Source of the DNA: Selaginella moellendorffii
Taxonomy: Eukaryota; Streptophyta; Lycopodiopsida; Selaginellales; Selaginellaceae
Direction of reading: 5' to 3'
DNA length: 64,000 nt
NCBI RefSeq assembly: GCF_000143415.4
Contig: NW_003314300.1
Coordinates: 594,825 to 658,824, forward strand
The notes under the pieces are model-generated. The model had not been told where the DNA came from and ran no database searches. It saw only the letters and a list, made by a program, of their open reading frames with translations. Below are positions 63,035 to 64,000 of the stretch, piece by piece; position 1 is the first letter of the stretch; every line of letters begins with the position of its first letter. Made by a program: the position numbers and the translations under genes.

Positions 63035-64000
63035 ATGGCTCGTAGAAGTTTTTGCTGCTCGATCACCACGGTGGTGGTGCTGGTCGCGGCATTCTTGCCG
63101 CTGCTGTGTGGAGCTCAAACTTTCCCAGCTCCGGCACCTGGACTGGCCTATGGATTCTACAACACCTCCTGTCCCAGCGCCGAGAGCACCGTCCAGCAAA
63201 TGATGCAGTCCATTCTCACCTCCAACATCTCCGAGGCCGCTGGGATCATCCGGCTCTTCTTCCACGACTGCTTCGTCCAGGTTGCTCGACCTTTCTCTCT
63301 CTCTCTTTGTTTCTTCCGAGTTGTTCTAGGAACTTTGCTGTGATCGCAGGGATGCGATGGCTCGCTTCTCATCAATGCTACCAACGGGGAGCTCTTCTCG
63401 ATCCCGAACTTGACCATTCGTCGCTCTGCTATTGCCATCGTGGAGCAGATCAAGGCGAGATTGGAGTCGGCCTGTCCGAACACTGTCTCTTGCTCGGATA
63501 TACTCGTCTTGGCTGCTCGAGAATCCGTGACCCAGGTACTACCAAAGTCCTGTAAGCTTTTGTCGTGCCAAACCTCACAACAAATCATGTGATCCTTTGC
63601 TGTGTTCTTGCCTTCTAAAAGGCTGGAGGACCATCGTTTCCTGTTCCAACCGGACGTCGCGACGGCACGACCTTCGCCACTAACCAGACTGTTCTCAGCT
63701 TCATCCCGGCTCCCAGCTTCAACTTCTCACAGCTTAACTCCTCCTTCCAGACCAAAGGCTTGAACGAAGCGGACTTAACAGCTCTCTCAGGTAAAGCAAG
63801 CTCCAAAACTTCTCTTGGACCGTTCCAAAAACTCTGTCCTCGCTGCCGCTGCTTTCAGGAGCTCACACCATCGGAATCGCGCACTGCTCGGCCTTCATTG
63901 GGAACCTGTATCCCAACGTCAGCTCCCGTTTCAACTCTTCCTTTGCACAGACCCTGTTGCAGTCCTGCCCAAGCAACACTTCCAACAACGTCGTCAACAT
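63035..64000 (+). CDS. class III peroxidase (partial, runs off window)
   Basis: Secreted plant haem peroxidase, 5' part only. Exons 63035-63280, 63350-63535, 63622-63790, 63859 to beyond 64000. The start ATG gives MARRSFCCSITTVVVLVAAF, a signal peptide ending near LLCGA. The distal haem pocket RLFFHDCFVQGCDGSLL carries the catalytic Arg and His. SCSDILVLAARESV and GGPSFPVPTGRRDG follow, and the proximal haem ligand lies in GAHTIGIAHCSAF. Cys spacing up to the cut is normal. Upstream in-frame ATG (62945) would add a basic non-signal extension and is rejected. These enzymes oxidise phenolics with hydrogen peroxide in the cell wall or vacuole. Confidence 0.94.

Overview
This is nuclear DNA of a vascular plant, most probably a lycophyte close to Selaginella moellendorffii. 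I infer this from very short introns (mostly about 50-80 bp, GT-AG) in GC-rich compact genes, from the gene content (acyl-ACP thioesterase, class III peroxidase, ABP1, PPR, G-type lectin kinases), and from heavily nested LTR retrotransposons. No database search was possible, so the species is inference. Two assembly gaps lie inside transposon LTRs (12112-12211 and 24800-25110).

Left third (1-27.5 kb), transposons only. A non-autonomous LTR element with a rearranged 5' LTR fills about 1.1-7.05 kb. Next comes one 20.2 kb insertion (7241-27474) flanked by identical 5-bp target duplications (CTTTT). It is a Ty3/Gypsy chromovirus arranged LTR-interior-LTR-interior-LTR, with the first unit deleted. 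The second unit carries an 8.4 kb minus-strand LARD-like element inside gag, with a 5S-bearing Cassandra-type miniature retrotransposon inside that, and a solo LTR of the LARD family after the integrase (perfect TTAGT duplication, with an empty site in the first unit). All chromovirus coding domains are broken.

Middle (27.5-45.3 kb), mostly genes. In order: a decayed gene fragment (~29 kb), AT-rich spacer, two tandem auxin-binding-protein-1-like genes (minus), an intronless G-type lectin receptor kinase (minus), a convergent pair of acid-lipase-like genes flanking a tRNA-Asp(GTC) and a small lipid-transfer protein gene, a PPR gene divergent from a tiny organelle-type membrane protein gene, and a plastid acyl-ACP thioesterase gene.

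Right third (45.3-64 kb). A second transposon block (45.5-51.1 kb) holds a decayed Gypsy element with short LTRs in both orientations and two more Cassandra copies with perfect target duplications. Genes follow: a peroxisomal (SKL-ending) 4-coumarate-CoA-ligase-like enzyme (minus) with a decayed copy of part of itself 1.5 kb away, a kinase-less lectin receptor-like protein and a full lectin receptor kinase in tandem (paralogues of the one at 33-36 kb), a tail-anchored metallo-beta-lactamase-fold hydrolase, and the start of a class III peroxidase.

Functionally there is no operon-like logic. The notable local groupings are tandem or nearby paralogues (ABP1 x2, lipase x2, lectin receptor x3) and several lipid-related proteins (two lipases, a lipid-transfer protein, acyl-ACP thioesterase, acyl-CoA ligase). 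I read this as ordinary paralogue clustering unless expression data show otherwise.
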